From Lineus longissimus (taxonomy: Eukaryota > Nemertea > Pilidiophora > Heteronemertea > Lineidae): a stretch of 64,000 nt of DNA. A program made the position numbers and the translations under genes. Where the stretch lies: positions 22,536,646 to 22,600,645 of the forward strand of contig NC_088311.1 of the NCBI RefSeq assembly GCF_910592395.1, read 5' to 3'. The notes beneath the pieces are model-generated. The model worked only from the letters and a program-made list of their open reading frames with translations. It did no database searches and was not told the origin of the DNA. Each line of letters opens with the position of its first letter. Within the stretch, counting starts at the first letter, position 1. Positions 37,657-50,622 of the stretch are shown here, one piece after another.

Positions 37657-40073
37657 GGTGAAAATTACATGTACCATGTAGGCCTATTCTATATCTCTTT
37701 TGTGTTTTATTGCCGTATGTCAGTTAAAAAAACCGTCATTAGTCTGTCTTTCACGGACGATTCTAGTATATCACAGGACTATCACGTACGGTATTTCATT
37801 TTCCACGGTTTTGCTATTCGCTGCACTTTCCAACATTTTACGAGCTTGTGAAAGAGGAACATGAAGCAGGATAACGATGACACCGTGATGATCATATTGG
37901 GCACGGAGGTGTCCGTGTATTGCACTGGCAGCATGAAAAACAACTTATAAGCTTTCTCCAGAATACAATCCATAAAAAAATGAACCAATTTCTACGAACC
38001 GTAAAATTTTGCAGTTGCATTATCTCATTGCTTGATTAGGGCGTATGGCAGTCACCGCATATCTCCCTTAACTTAGATACAGCGTGTGACAAATTCGTTG
38101 TAGATTGCAATAATTGTGTCATGATGAATCCAGCGTCCCCCTAGGCCTGTCGTACAATGTCATTCCCATCGTCACCTTTGATGATGGAGGTATCATTGTC
38201 GCGCATGCGCAATCTAGCAGACGTCGCGCATGCGCAGTTTCGTCAGCCGGAGGTCAGCTTGATCAAGCAATGGCTCGCAATAGTATACATTCTCTCGTTA
38301 ATTTCTTTGATCATTCTGATAATGTTGGATGACAATGAGATCGATGGAATGCTAGTATGTGGCCGCTGACCCCAGGCCCTGGTTGGTTACACCAATGTTG
38401 TCGGGTTCAATTGTCCATGCAGTGGTCAGAGAGGCCTAAAGCGATGGATTCTGTGACTGATACGGTAGATCATACGCTACACTTGTCGATAGAGAGAAGC
38501 GACTGAGGGACTTCTCATGTTTCTTTTTAGTTGTGGTGTGGTCATCACAAAACCATAAAAAACAATAAAACCCATCTTAATATGCTTCCTGTGAGCTGCT
38601 CCAACTCTCCTCGGAGTGGTCAGGCAACTGGTGAATTATGATGGGTTTCTTGTGAATACGATCAATTTGACACGCATCATGGTCAGTTGAACTGTAACTT
38701 TCGTTGTTTGATATCTATGATGATACATATTGACGCAGAACATAGCTTTGTCTATTCAAAGGTAACATTACTTTGATTGTCGCCAACTCTTGTGCGAAAC
38801 ATCAATCCAGCTCCGAGCTGGCTCCATGGTTTGGGAACACCCAAAGCAACCTTAGTACTCAAAGCTCCGAGATCGCTAAGTCGTTGCCTGTTGATAAGGT
38901 GGGATTGTACTTAATCAGGGGTAAAATGAAAAATACTGCCAAATAAGGTATAATCATGTCTTTCGTCACACGGGACAAAATCAGTCGTCGACCGGAGTGA
39001 TTAGGGTTAAGGGTCAGCATATTTATCATATTTCCTTTATCGACCTAATCATTTTTGTCATGAGAATGTGTCAAAATGCGACTGATCATTCAATTTCTAA
39101 GAATGATATTGAATAGAGCGTTTCCTTTTTCTTTTTCAAGATATAAAGTGTATACAGCATGCCATTGTGGCTTGATGACAGTTCATCAATCTTCAATTTG
39201 ACCGGTATGCGAAAGGTCCGCCTCGATTCATGCAAGTTATTAAGACGCAATGTTGTCATGAGCGCACTTGTCACCTGATAGAGAGCTCACTCTGCTTTCG
39301 AGCGTCACGGCTGGTCTATCTTCCTCGCATATGATTGGTTGAAAATGATGACGTCATTATATCCGTTGCTGTATTACAAGGACAGAACGAACCAACTGAA
39401 ATATGTTCAGGCGAATAAATTCAGCAAGGACACTCATAATAATTTATTTATGACAAACACAGCGACTTTTGGTCTTTACCAGCGGAATGACTGCAGCCTC
39501 CAAGAGTATGAAGCGGCGCGATGCGTGCGTTCTCACGCCTAGAGCCACACCCCGAAGCCCAACTTGCTACGGAACATTGCCTGTCACTTAAACACCCGTT
39601 ATTCCAATTTTAATTTGACCCAGACGACCAAAATCAATAAGAAAACCTCATGGAAAATTTCTAATCTTCCGAATTTGTCTGGGGGACATACCCTGCTGGA
39701 GACTGGAGGACGATTCTCGGCAATACACTGGGGAGAACCAGAAATCATTTTTTCTTTCTCAGACTTTGCAGCATCTTAGAAATTATCACTAATCGGCAGG
39801 GACGGCTCCCTGGTTAGTTCGAACGCTTAGCGTCTTTTGACGGCCAATAGACAAAAGGGGATGGCACTAAACGCGATTTAAGCGTTACTAAGTGATTGAA
39901 ACCACGACGAGGGACAGATTGACCGACGTCATGCTGTGACCGTGTCCAATTTCATTGCGGACAGCATAATTTACCGGCTTGGAACCAGGCGGTTAAATGG
40001 CTAATTTTATCTATGATAATATTCGCACAGTGGTGCATTTTAGACACGAATAATATGTTATTATGATGATTTT
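37657..40073. other. Unique DNA between the two tRNA-Gln pairs
   Basis: About 2.4 kb that is not part of the duplicated block. No recognised coding exon is present; the open frames near 38114-38369 and 39339-39779 (+) are short and unfamiliar. It contains the doubled NRF1-type palindrome at 38198-38236, which hints at a promoter. Confidence 0.45.
38198..38236. promoter_or_regulatory. Two NRF1-type palindromes 25 bp apart
   Basis: The 14-base word GTCGCGCATGCGCA occurs at 38198 and again at 38223. Each contains GCGCATGCGC (38201-38210 and 38226-38235), a perfect match to the core bound by NRF1 in animals. Such sites normally sit within about 100 bp of CpG-rich transcription starts. Two short + strand open frames begin upstream of the sites and none is recognised, so the target gene is unknown. 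It may be a promoter for a non-coding RNA or an unrecognised first exon. The tRNA genes lie 560 bp to the left and 1.9 kb to the right. Confidence 0.4.
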
Positions 40074-40141
40074 AGCTTTGAACTCGCTCAAGTTTAAAAA
40101 TGATTATCACGATGAAGTTAAAAAGAGAAGTCCGGGCTTAT

Positions 40142-40146
40142 AAAAA
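40142..40146 (-). terminator. Pol III terminator of third tRNA-Gln
   Basis: AAAAA on the + strand gives TTTTT on the transcript sense, 15 bases past the tRNA 3' end, at the same place as in copy A. Confidence 0.7.
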
Positions 40147-40160
40147 GCAAGCTAGACGTT

Positions 40161-40232
40161 AGGTTCCACCGAGATTTGAACTCGGATCGCAGGATTCAGA
40201 GTCCTGAGTGCTAACCATTACACCATGGAACC
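40161..40232 (-). tRNA. tRNA-Gln (anticodon CTG), copy 3
   Basis: A 72-base minus-strand tRNA gene with the same sequence as copies 1 and 2. Intact acceptor, D, anticodon and T stems; no intron; A and B boxes present. It is the left member of the second divergent pair. Confidence 0.97.
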
Positions 40233-40342
40233 CATTCTGCTCGGGCACCATTATTTTTGCTTCGAATATGGTCTTTTGTTGTCACGCGTTCATGCCTTGA
40301 TGATCATAGACCTATATTACTTAAGTCTATAGACTCATCGAA

Positions 40343-40414
40343 GGTTCCATGGTGTAATGGTTAGCACTCAGGACTCTGAATCCTGCGATCCGAGTTCAAA
40401 TCTCGGTTGAACCT
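40343..40414 (+). tRNA. tRNA-Gln (anticodon CTG), copy 4, acceptor mismatch
   Basis: A 72-base plus-strand tRNA gene, identical to the other three except for one base in the 3' acceptor strand (TTGAACC instead of TGGAACC, at 40408). This replaces the pair formed with C6 by a C-U mismatch. The anticodon CTG, the D and T arms, and the A and B boxes are intact. TTTTT follows at 40418-40422. One acceptor mismatch may lower charging or stability, so this copy could be functional or just starting to decay. Confidence 0.93.
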
Positions 40415-40417
40415 ATA

Positions 40418-40422
40418 TTTTT
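40418..40422 (+). terminator. Pol III terminator of fourth tRNA-Gln
   Basis: Five T start 4 bases after the tRNA 3' end. The position differs from copy 2 because the right flanks are unrelated. Confidence 0.7.
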
Positions 40423-43400
40423 ATTCTCGTGCTTTCATTTTTATGAAGCTGTAATACATGTAATTAAATATCCTACATAGGTTTTCTGTGATCAAAGATA
40501 AAAATTATCAGATCTTCCCGATTCATTTTTCGTATCTCGTTGGAAGGAAGCGGGCAATAACTACATGTACAAGGAAACATGGAGTCTTAAGGTTTTCGGT
40601 TTCAGAAAGTCGTATACCCTCGTGTTTGTGAAAATGAAGCAAGGTGCACAGATGAAAATTGCTGAAAATTTGGACGAACCAGTCTGGTTTTGCAAGCCTA
40701 AAAGGGTAATTACGAGTGAAAAAGGTATTGAAGAAAAAAAATAAAATAAATTTTAAGAAGAGCTTGCAGTGTGGAACTCCTGATCTTCAAGATTCCGCAT
40801 TGAGTTTCATAGGACTTCACTGGGCTTTCACTTGAGGCATCCCTGATAGTTTCAACCAGTAGGAGGCTTCATCTCCCTCACCCCACTCCATCATTCCCCC
40901 GGGGGAACACTTCTAAACGTTTCACATTTGACATTTAAATCTTATTTGTTATTAAATTGTGCAATTTCAAATTTCTATTTTGCCCGATATGAAGCTGATG
41001 GTTTTGCTCGGAGCTAACGGTAATTCATTTAGTTTCTCCGACTGCGAGAGGACGAGAGACCCCAAAGGCTAATGATGAAGCCTGGGACAATGAACAGATA
41101 AGACCTGCCATTCCCATCCTTGCAGAAGAGGGAATACAATCCTCACCCGTGATAATCCCTGCCAATTATACAGATTTCTTCAGCCATTTTGGATAGATAA
41201 TGGTATCAGGTCTACTATTGTTATACGTTCAATTCCAGGCCAAGTTACTTCGCGTCACCTCGCCTTTGGCTGACGAGTACAAACCATCAGGACGAGGACA
41301 ACATGGGTTATGTGTTGCATTCAAGTCCTAGCTGAATCTGACAATAGGACTAAATACTTGCACTTGTCTTGCCTGACGCTATAATCAAATGGAGTGAAAG
41401 TGAAAACGTTTTGGATGATTAAAAACGAGAAGAAGACCTCGCTTCTTTTCTTCATGAATACTGGTGCATACTAAAGATACGCATGCATACAATGGCATGG
41501 TTGCTATTGCTGTGGCCAGCTGACCTCTACGGGTTCTCTACCAAGGTGAACGGACATATTTCAATGGTCTCGTTGAGTGAAATCTTGCCTGTACTGTTAA
41601 TTTGCCTGGTACCCTTGGCTGCAATGACCAAGCAATACATACATGTATGTCACTTTCCCCAGCAATATTTCGAAATTGACAGGATATCTCTTTTGCGTAG
41701 AAAGACATTAACATAAAACAATCTCTAAAAAGGTATCTTACAGACCAAAAAGAAACTGATGATCACCATGTCTGCGCACTACAAAAAAAACAATCGACGA
41801 TTAAATGTTGTCCTTTAGCATGCAATCTAACAGGTGTTACCAACTGGAGTCTGAAATCAGAAGAACACATCATACAAATACCATGACACTTGACAAATTA
41901 GCGCAGACGAATTAACAATTAAGTCAAACTTGCATCAATTCATAAAGATGCAATCCGAGATATCCGTTTGGGCCCAAGATAGTAGCAATCTTGACTCACG
42001 TTATGAAAATACATTATTTATTAAATCCTGTTTTGTAATCAGTGGATTGTCAACTAATTAGTCATAATTAATCGTTAAGAAACGGTAATAAATCATGTTG
42101 AAATGTTGATAGTCACGACAGCATCGAAGTTAGATTTGAGAACGTATATTCAAGAAGTCGTGAGATATTTAAATGCAATTTTTCATTGTCTTTGAATTGT
42201 TTTTCGATTGAGACGAGACTTTGGTCTGAGCGTTTTATTGATAAATAAGAAAGCGACATGTATCATCAATCAAACAGACTCATTCTAAAGATTAGGCATT
42301 CGTTTTCACTTTTCTAATAGCGTCTTTTTTATTACTGAGAACTTTGTGCAGGCGTTAAATTTGTTTGTGTTTCCCTCTCTGTCTCTTTCCCTTCGTCGTT
42401 GGTGAACGCCGAAAAACTGAATGACCTGTTCCTCTCTTTTGAAAGAAATACACTTTGAAATACCATAAAGAAATAATCACTATGAATTATCAATCCTGGT
42501 GCAAACAAACTGGTAGTGGCGTATGAGTTCAACTACTTGCCACCAGGTGTCTCTGAACACCCTACACGTATTGGCGGTGCTCCATGAGCGACAGTTAACA
42601 ATAGGTGTCTCTCATCACACTGAAAGTATCTTCACACCGCCATATTGTTTGTTGTTTTGATGAAGTAGCCAGGGCCTAATCCCTTCATAACTGTTAAGCA
42701 ACATAGCAGAGGGATAAACATGTAACATGAGACATGTGTAATGTTAGCTGAGGAGTTGGACACCATCCCAAGTCATACTCCAAGGTTTTGCAGAAGATAC
42801 GATTTGGGGATGCGATGCTCTACGGATTTGTTGGTCGCAGAAGATTCATTATTTCTCCAAAAGTACGACAAACATAGAATATTTTGCCGTCGTGGCCAGT
42901 CAACGATAGTGTTGTTGACGTAGCCAGTCAATTAGGCCTCATCCACTAAAAATCGAGGTGTAAAATTCCGAAGTGACACTAATCCCTGTTACATCAGCTA
43001 TTTGTTTCCGAAGCATACTTTAAAGTACCGTACATGTGTACATTCGGTGGCTCCACCTTTAGGGATCCCACCTTTCATCACCGTGGGTACTAACGGCACA
43101 GCTTATTTCTGTTAAAAATAACATTCCTTTTTCCCCCTGGTCAAGGTGCTAAGCTGCTACTTTGTGTTAACATAACATTAGGCAAAGTAGTTGATCTTCT
43201 CAATAAACCTGGCATTGCTTTACAATAAAACCCCGGCAAGCTAATCCAGATGATGCAGGGATGTAATGTGTTACGGTACTGCTATTATATAGAGTTACTG
43301 GGAAATTCTTTGAAAGCTCCTATCAATAAACACGTATAAAGATAATTTTCGGTTGGAGGGGTTCCGGTATAGGACGAAAAAGAAAAAAAATAAAGCAAAT

Positions 43401-45519
43401 ATTCATTTTCCGTCATAACATAAGTATCGGCGTTACTTTTGTACAGTAATGGTCGAAATTGACGTCATGCTTGGTCTCAGAGGGGCAAGAGTTCCAGGCA
43501 GCCAAATCCCAGTTTTCTATAGTCTTCTTTACAACAATCTTACAACTGAAGAAGTCCATGGCCAAATTGACTGGTTTAAATACCAAAAATCATAACTACA
43601 ATACGATGCACCCTGTAGAATAACGATCGATCGCCAGATTCCATTTCTCTGAAACCCTGGGTATCGCCATCATCACACCAGCAACCCGCGGAGCCGAGCA
43701 AGGTCCCGTCACACGAACTGAACATCTCCGTGTGTTGGCGCTGCCTAATTAGTGCCAAGGTACAAATCCTGTCGTGTTATCTCCCTGTAGCGCATTGTAC
43801 GCCGCATCTACAAAGATCTGGCATAATTAGGCGACGTACTCCGACTCTCCCTTATTCCAGCTTTGTGTTGGCAAATGGCTACAATTTGTTTTATCTCAGG
43901 ATCGAATTTTTCGTTTTGAACAAAAATTGGTCTTTAATCTTCGAATTTATTTGAAGTGCGCATTCACAAACGCGAGTTCGATAATGCTGGGACTATAGCT
44001 AGGGTATCAAACAGGACCGACTGACTTGAACATGATTGATAGAGCCCTTAACTCGACTTCAATGTGCGTCGAACGAGTCAAACTCATTAAGTTAGTTTTT
44101 CATTTCTTAGACTTAAAGACGAAAGAAAGTACAATGATTGGTCACCTTTTGAAAAGCTATGTATTCAACTGAGCGCGTCTTCAATCTTAGAGTAGTCCTT
44201 TTGAGGGGATCATTCTATCGACCAAGTACTCAAAGGTGGTGTTTGTTATCTAGGGAGGACGAAACCGGAGACCCCGTAGGGAACATAGCTTTCCAAGAGA
44301 CTGAGTCGTCCTCTCTATCACGTGAGTGTGCCGGGACCGACCGGCATTCAGACACGGGACCTCAGAGGAGACAGTCGCTGATGTTTTCACTGCGCAACTG
44401 CGATAGCCCTGTCAGCAGAATGATCACTAGACCAGAAGAACATATCATAGAATGAAAAAATATCTAAATACATGTGAAACCAGCGTGGCAACTATCGATA
44501 CATACAAATATAGGGTTGAGCGAAGTTGAGTTCATTAGATGCGGGTGGTGAAATAATTGAAATGATTAAAACGATCTCGAACTTCGAAATGAAAGTTTCA
44601 TCATGAATAAAAACACTCGGTCGTGATAAGATGAAATATTCCAACATCTTGAAATCCGAGCTCGGCTCTCACGATAGGTTTTAGGACGACGGGAATGGTA
44701 ACATTGTTTCGCTGGAGGGGAAGCAGACTGTTGAAAGAGAATTGATGCGGGTGTCGCCCGGAATTACGACTCAGTATCACGTTAAAGATCTGGTCAACCT
44801 AATTCCGAGTTTCGCGCGTTCATACAGCGCTCCTCGCGACCAGGCTGCTGGATTTAAACGCCAATACGACCCATCTATAAAACATCGAAAATTAATTTGC
44901 TACGCTATAAAGGGTCCTTGGATTGAACCTGATAAAACGGTTCATTAAAACATGAATATAATGACCTATAATAGGCATTTCGACTTGAAGATGATGCTGT
45001 CCTGCGGGCATTAGCTCATGAGGTGAAAAGGGACGTGTAGAGGTCATGCTTCTCGACCTTTGGCCAAGACTTCATTTATAATTCAGACACAGCTTATTAA
45101 TGAATTGGGGATTAATGGGACATGCGTCTTGAAAAAGCTAATAAAAACACCCTGTTCACCAAATACCCCATCACAATGATTTTTTCACGCTATTATTATT
45201 TTTTTAAAGACTTTTGAATGGAGGATGCCAGAGCTTTTAGTTAGGATAGAATTTCAACTGTCTTTGTCACCTATATTAGCCTGAGGAGCGAGCGAAATTT
45301 ATAATAAGTGAAAACTAAGAACAATGAGAAACTTGCTTTTTCAATCGCACGCCAACATGCTTCAAAATGCAAGTACAGAATGCGGTTAATTCGTTCCTTT
45401 TGATTGGGATATCAGACATGATAAAGTGGCCCAAATTTAATGTGTGAGTGTCACAAATGTGTTTTTTTTCGGGCGGCTGTGAAACTAGAAATACAAATGC
45501 CAGAAATGAAGGCTAATTG
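40423..45519. other. Gene-poor stretch, no recognisable exons
   Basis: AT-rich sequence without recognised genes. The open frames at 41483-41716 (+), 44159-44455 (+, 98 codons) and 44742-44948 (+) are short and unfamiliar. The word AGGTGTCTCT occurs twice near 42545 and 42603. The word CTGAGCGCGTCTTCAA at 44168 recurs at 47770, the only sign of a shared small repeat. Confidence 0.45.
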
Positions 45520-45845
45520 AAGTTTGTACCTGGTTTAATGAGAATGGTAACTGATTTTCGCAAGAATTGGTGACTGGCTTCACGAGAATGGTAACTGGTT
45601 TTTGTGAGAATTGGTGACTCAGGTTTCAAGAAAATGGTAGCTGATTTGACGAGAATGGCAACTAATTTTCGCGAGAGTGGTGCTGATTTCACGAGAATAT
45701 GTACACTAACTACATGTAGTTTCACGAAAATGATTGGCAGGTTTTACACGAATGGTAAGTGTTTTTTTCCTAGAGAATGTTAGCTTGTTTCAATGTATCA
45801 GCAAAATGGTATCTAAGTTTCTCGAGAATGATAACTTAGAACCAA
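45520..45845. repeat. Degenerate minisatellite, ~18-24 bp units
   Basis: A stretch of about 320 bp in which a unit resembling TTCACGAGAATGGTAACTGG recurs roughly a dozen times with variable spacing and many substitutions. Its core is GAGAATGGTAACT. An open minus-strand frame (45513-45725) reads through it and gives repetitive Ser/Thr/Lys peptide, which is a product of the repeat. Confidence 0.7.
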
Positions 45846-48800
45846 TAGAACAAAATAATGGTAACTGGTGTCATCATGGTATACTAAAAAGGAGAAGTAA
45901 TATGCGTATCGTTTTTTTTAAAGAAAAAGATATATATTATTAAGGTTCACATGGAAATGAATGCCGAAAAGCTAGTCTTAGTGCAGATGTCCACGATTGT
46001 GTGGTAAGCTTCAGGCTTGAGAGAACGTCTCGTGAGAAAATGATTAGAGGACGGAAGGCTAATGCAGTCGTGTAGTTGCAGGCGATGCTCTAAGCTCCGT
46101 CCCAAGGCAATATTTGTAACCTACTATGGCTTTTAACTTATGTTGTAACGTACACTAAGCGGTAATCTATTTGCCACAAATCCTAATGACTTAAACCAGT
46201 TTATCATTGAGGTCCTTATGACTCCGCAATGTTTTCAATTGTCTATCAATAAATTTAATTGAAGGCCCAGCTTGTAGAAGTGGGACCCTATGGGTATGTA
46301 AGTGATCTAGATGCCCCCAGCCAGGCTGTGACTGATCACCCTAGGGCCTCATGCCCTTCGCGAGCTGCAGCCGGAGGAGCCTGTGGATGAGGAAGGCCCC
46401 ACATAGCTCACTAGCCCAAGGGGCGCCCCTTGAGCCAAGTCAGATAAAACAGCTTGGGCGTAATTAAACCATTATCGCGTGAAATTGAAATGATTATGCA
46501 TGCTTTTTGATTGGATCTGGGGAGTCCGTAATATCTCTCTCCAAACCAATATCCTAAGTCTAATAATCGCAATTGATATTTGTACCATTTGCATTTTGTC
46601 AAAGGGTGGTGCCTTGTCTAATTACAAAATAATCGCAAATTTCTCCAGGGCCTTGGGGTGTGATACAAGAATTAATGCCATATTGCGGATTGCCTGCCAG
46701 AAGGGATTGTGACATATGCCGAGTGATATCTCTTAGAGCAAAGGGCTTGGAGGAGTATCTCCCGGCTGACAGCGGTTAAACAGTTCAGTGGGATGAAGGC
46801 AAGGACAATGAGGAAATCGCCCAGTTTAAACAATTCTAATGATTTTCACCCTTTGGGAGAGAAAACATTACTTAGGGCAATGGCAATAGCCGGCAGAGTA
46901 GTTGGAGGGAAATCGGATGATACCTCCTCCGTGTCCTCGGAGTATTGTTATAAAAAGATAACAACTAAGGACAGCGAAGTTAGAAGCAATGCCAGTTTCT
47001 TTCGTGTGCTGCACGAGGCAATTGGAGTTGGTCTTCGAAGTGGCGGCAGAGAAGGTTTCCGGGGGGTCCCTGCCTTGCAAATATTGGGCAAATTCGCCAC
47101 GTGCTTCCAAGGCATTTTGAACATGGCTTGTGAATTTCAAGTACTGATACATTCCATTCTAGTACACAGTCAAACAGTCCATTGTAGTTGAACGAGGTTT
47201 TCAGTGATCCTGTTTGGAGAAAACGATGGTTTATTGGAAGTTATTTTATTCTGAAAAACTACCATATCCCCCACCCTCCCCGTTCGTCTAATATTAGGAT
47301 GCATTCAAATGCATATCCATTCTTTTAAATGAGTAGAGAAATGACTGAGATTCTGATCGCAAATTGGCCGGAAAAAATTCCAAGACCGGATACCCATGCA
47401 GTGATTGGCACACCACAACGAGGCTAAATGAGGAAATCTCACCCATGTTGTCTCGCACATCACGAGATGTTACGAGGCCCCCGACTCTGATGGCATGCGT
47501 GGTGCCATCCTTTCCGTGGCGGCCGGGTTACGAACCAAGCTTTGATCGGCGCGTAATTGGTGTTAGATTCGACGGAGATCTGTCTTGTCGTTTTGTGCAC
47601 TTTGTATTAATTACAAGACTGCTCATTATAAGCTGGTAGAGATGAGATACCGATGAATTAAGACATCTAATAGGGGGAGAGTAACTTATACGACAGTAGT
47701 GCTAGCTAATGAAGGAAGACGCTTTATCTCTGTAGCGATAAGTGTTTAATTCAATATTGTGTGATACGTACTGAGCGCGTCTTCAAAGTAAGGATCTGAT
47801 GGCGTCTCTCTAAAAAGGGAAGCTAGATAAAAAGGGACATTTCTGATGCGATGTTACTAATGATCATACAAGGGGTATCGAGAAAGGATTAGAATTGCGC
47901 TTTAGGGTGCATCAGCCTTGAGGAATCCGTCTGCCATGAGCAAAAAAACATCGTAAGGGTGTTTGATATGTACAACAGCGGAGAACAACGGCGCTGTAGA
48001 GCTTGGCCAGAGCGCCACCTATTTAGTCATAATGATATTATCAGATTTCTCCAATTTCGGTGAAAACAAACAAACGTTCTGTTACAGAATTCACTGCCGC
48101 TATCCGAGTATACTCCATATAAACAGGGGACATGTTGTTTGTTATTTAGCATCAGGAAAAGACAGGGGAGCAGCCAAGTAACCGGAAAGGTCTCACACAC
48201 AGACGCCATTGTGCCACTCCTGTTGACCATTCTCCTGTTGTGACCAACTACTTTCAGAAATTGGTCAAATTTGATATGCAGCTGATAATATTTTGCTAAA
48301 ATGTTGTAACATTCTGCGCGCACGTTCTGCTGCTTTTATCGCAATCTGCTGATTGCCCTTTGGTCATTCCCACCACGCGGCCATTTCCCAAATGGACAAA
48401 AACAACTTCTCAATTAGCACGGCTATTGTGACGTCACCGAGCGAACATAGCAACCTCGTATCCAGGACGTGAGCTGATAATAGGTAGGGACGGGGTTACT
48501 TGAATCTGGCAATTGATCCAGGTCCCCTATTGGTCAGATATAGATAAGTACCATACATGACAGGAAACGAATAAGATTAGACCATGGACTAGTAAATTCG
48601 TGGTCATTTTTTTCATGAGAGCCTAACCCAGGTTTAACCATGTCGCTTCTCGCCCACTTTTTACCCATGCAGTTATCGCCTCTTGTTTGAAAATTATCAG
48701 CGGCAGACTCTCCCGCCCGAGGCCCTCGCCAAGATCGAGATGCAAATCACCCATATGCAAAATAAGCCAACATAAATGGAAAGTTGAGATTTCGTAGGGA

Positions 48801-50590
48801 ATGGTGAATTAAAAAGCAAACTGGAGATTCTGGCATCAATTCCCTAGATGGTGTTTATATATGCAGAAAATTAAAACTTATCCTCACAGTTTGTTTTTAT
48901 CTATGACAAATACGTCTGGCAAATACAGGTTGTAATTGCTAGTACCAGTCAATGTAAGACGGAGTAATATCTGCCAATGTGCGGACAGGTTCTCTAATAA
49001 TCTAATATCGTATATTTCCTTCAGTCTGAGAATTAAGTTTTCGTCCTTACAAGATGCCACTGACTGTGCTTAAAAAATAGTTTTAACCAGAAGGTTAATG
49101 GGAGCTACTAAAGCTGGAGGGAAGGCCCTTCGTACTTGTAGCCGTGGTAGACGCCAAATATCACACTCAGCCGCAAGAGTGAAAACTATTCCTCTGAAAT
49201 ACTAGTTGATGTTGTTGCAGTCCAAATCACTGCTGTAACTTCATTTTTTAATGTGATGGCGCTATGGGTTCAGCAACAGGTCTGGTGCGGGTATCTGGCA
49301 AGGAGAGAGCAGGGCAGGTGCTAGCAGCGCAGGGAGCATTGAATCCAGGGACAAAGACCGCATCAGACTGGATCCAGAAGGACCAGGCTAAGTACCCACG
49401 ACGGCGATTGACTTGTTTTCCAATTGTCCAGCGCATATACAATTTTTTCTCAGGTTTTCATGGCTAGAGGGTATCATTTCTTGAAGTGGCTGTCGATTGT
49501 TTGGGATCATAATGCGTGGCTTTGTCCCCCTCTGAGCCGAGGGTGTCTTCAATGGGCTGCGTTAAATGGCGTCCGGTGTAGCTGGGATTCTGCACGGGGT
49601 GGAACGCTGATGTCGCATCCCTAAACGAAGCCTGGGATTGGGGAAGAGAATCAGGACTTCTTTACCGAATACTTTGCTTTACCAGTTGTTGGTGGGTGGG
49701 GTTGGAGATGGAATGTAAAAAACGACACATATGAAATATCGGTTATCCTCAGACAGGTTTGTGTTCTACCGATATTGGTATGGTATGATCACTGAAAACA
49801 ACGTATATTCTGTTTCAAAAGTTTATGATTTACTTCCCCCTTCATCAGTTAAGGCGACCTGCGTGTTGGGCTGCGATTTGTTCTTTATTAAAGATACACG
49901 CTACTAAACAATGTTTTGGTCAAACTCGGGAGAACGACAATCGGATATAGACGTGACTTTGCCCTGGTCGTGATACCAGATGCGTCAAAACAGAAAAATT
50001 CTTGAAAACAAAAACATAGTACACGATAAAAACGTCTCCACCACTCGGAAATAATTAAGTATAAATATTAGCAAAATCCATCTGCTTAGGAATGAGACCG
50101 GTGAGCTAACCCCTTTTACGGCAGCCGCCATTTCACACTTGGTGGAACCCGCATACCACACTAACAACAAATTACAACGCCACAATAACTTTGTTTGATA
50201 TAGCGTATTGTCTTTTTCTATTTGGATGTAATTTTGTTTTAATTTGACTTCAATGTGGCGTACAAGCTCAGTTGATTTGACACCTTTTTGCTTTAAACGC
50301 CCTGTCAACAGGATTGCTGGAGGGAAAATATCCGAGGGCGGAATAGCTAAGCGGGAATGCGCGGCCGTGAAACGTGGTGTAATTTAGAGGCAATGTTGTC
50401 ATTTGGGCAAAAGTGATCATGATTTGTTTCTTGGTCGCCCATCAGCTAAATATCAACTTACAGAGACGAAGAAGTGATCCCGACGTTCAACGCCGATACA
50501 ATGTACATATTGTAGATCGGCATACCGAAAAACGACACAGTACCTAAAAAACGTATAGGTTTTGCTGAATTTTATCGTCGTCCCTACTGT

Positions 50591-50622
50591 GTCTTCGTCT
50601 TCGTCTTCATCTTCTGCTTCTT
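50591..50622. repeat. CTTCGT-type microsatellite
   Basis: About 32 bp of pyrimidine-rich CTTCGT/CTTCAT/CTTCTG hexamers. Simple sequence without coding context. Confidence 0.7.

Larger units (their letters stand above)
40074..40414. repeat. Segmental duplication copy B (tRNA-Gln pair)
   Basis: Second copy of the block at 37304-37637, in the same orientation and 2770 bp downstream. It keeps the divergent tRNA pair and the 87-bp left flank. The spacer between the tRNA genes is about 110 bp and noticeably diverged, including the extra bases TATGG near 40268. As in copy A, similarity ends at the 3' end of the plus-strand tRNA. Confidence 0.9.

Noticed and set aside
46793-47191. 132-codon plus-strand frame as a gene
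   Set aside because: No known family, no splice context, and a similar-length frame on the opposite strand covers the same segment, which suggests a GC-rich patch with few stops.
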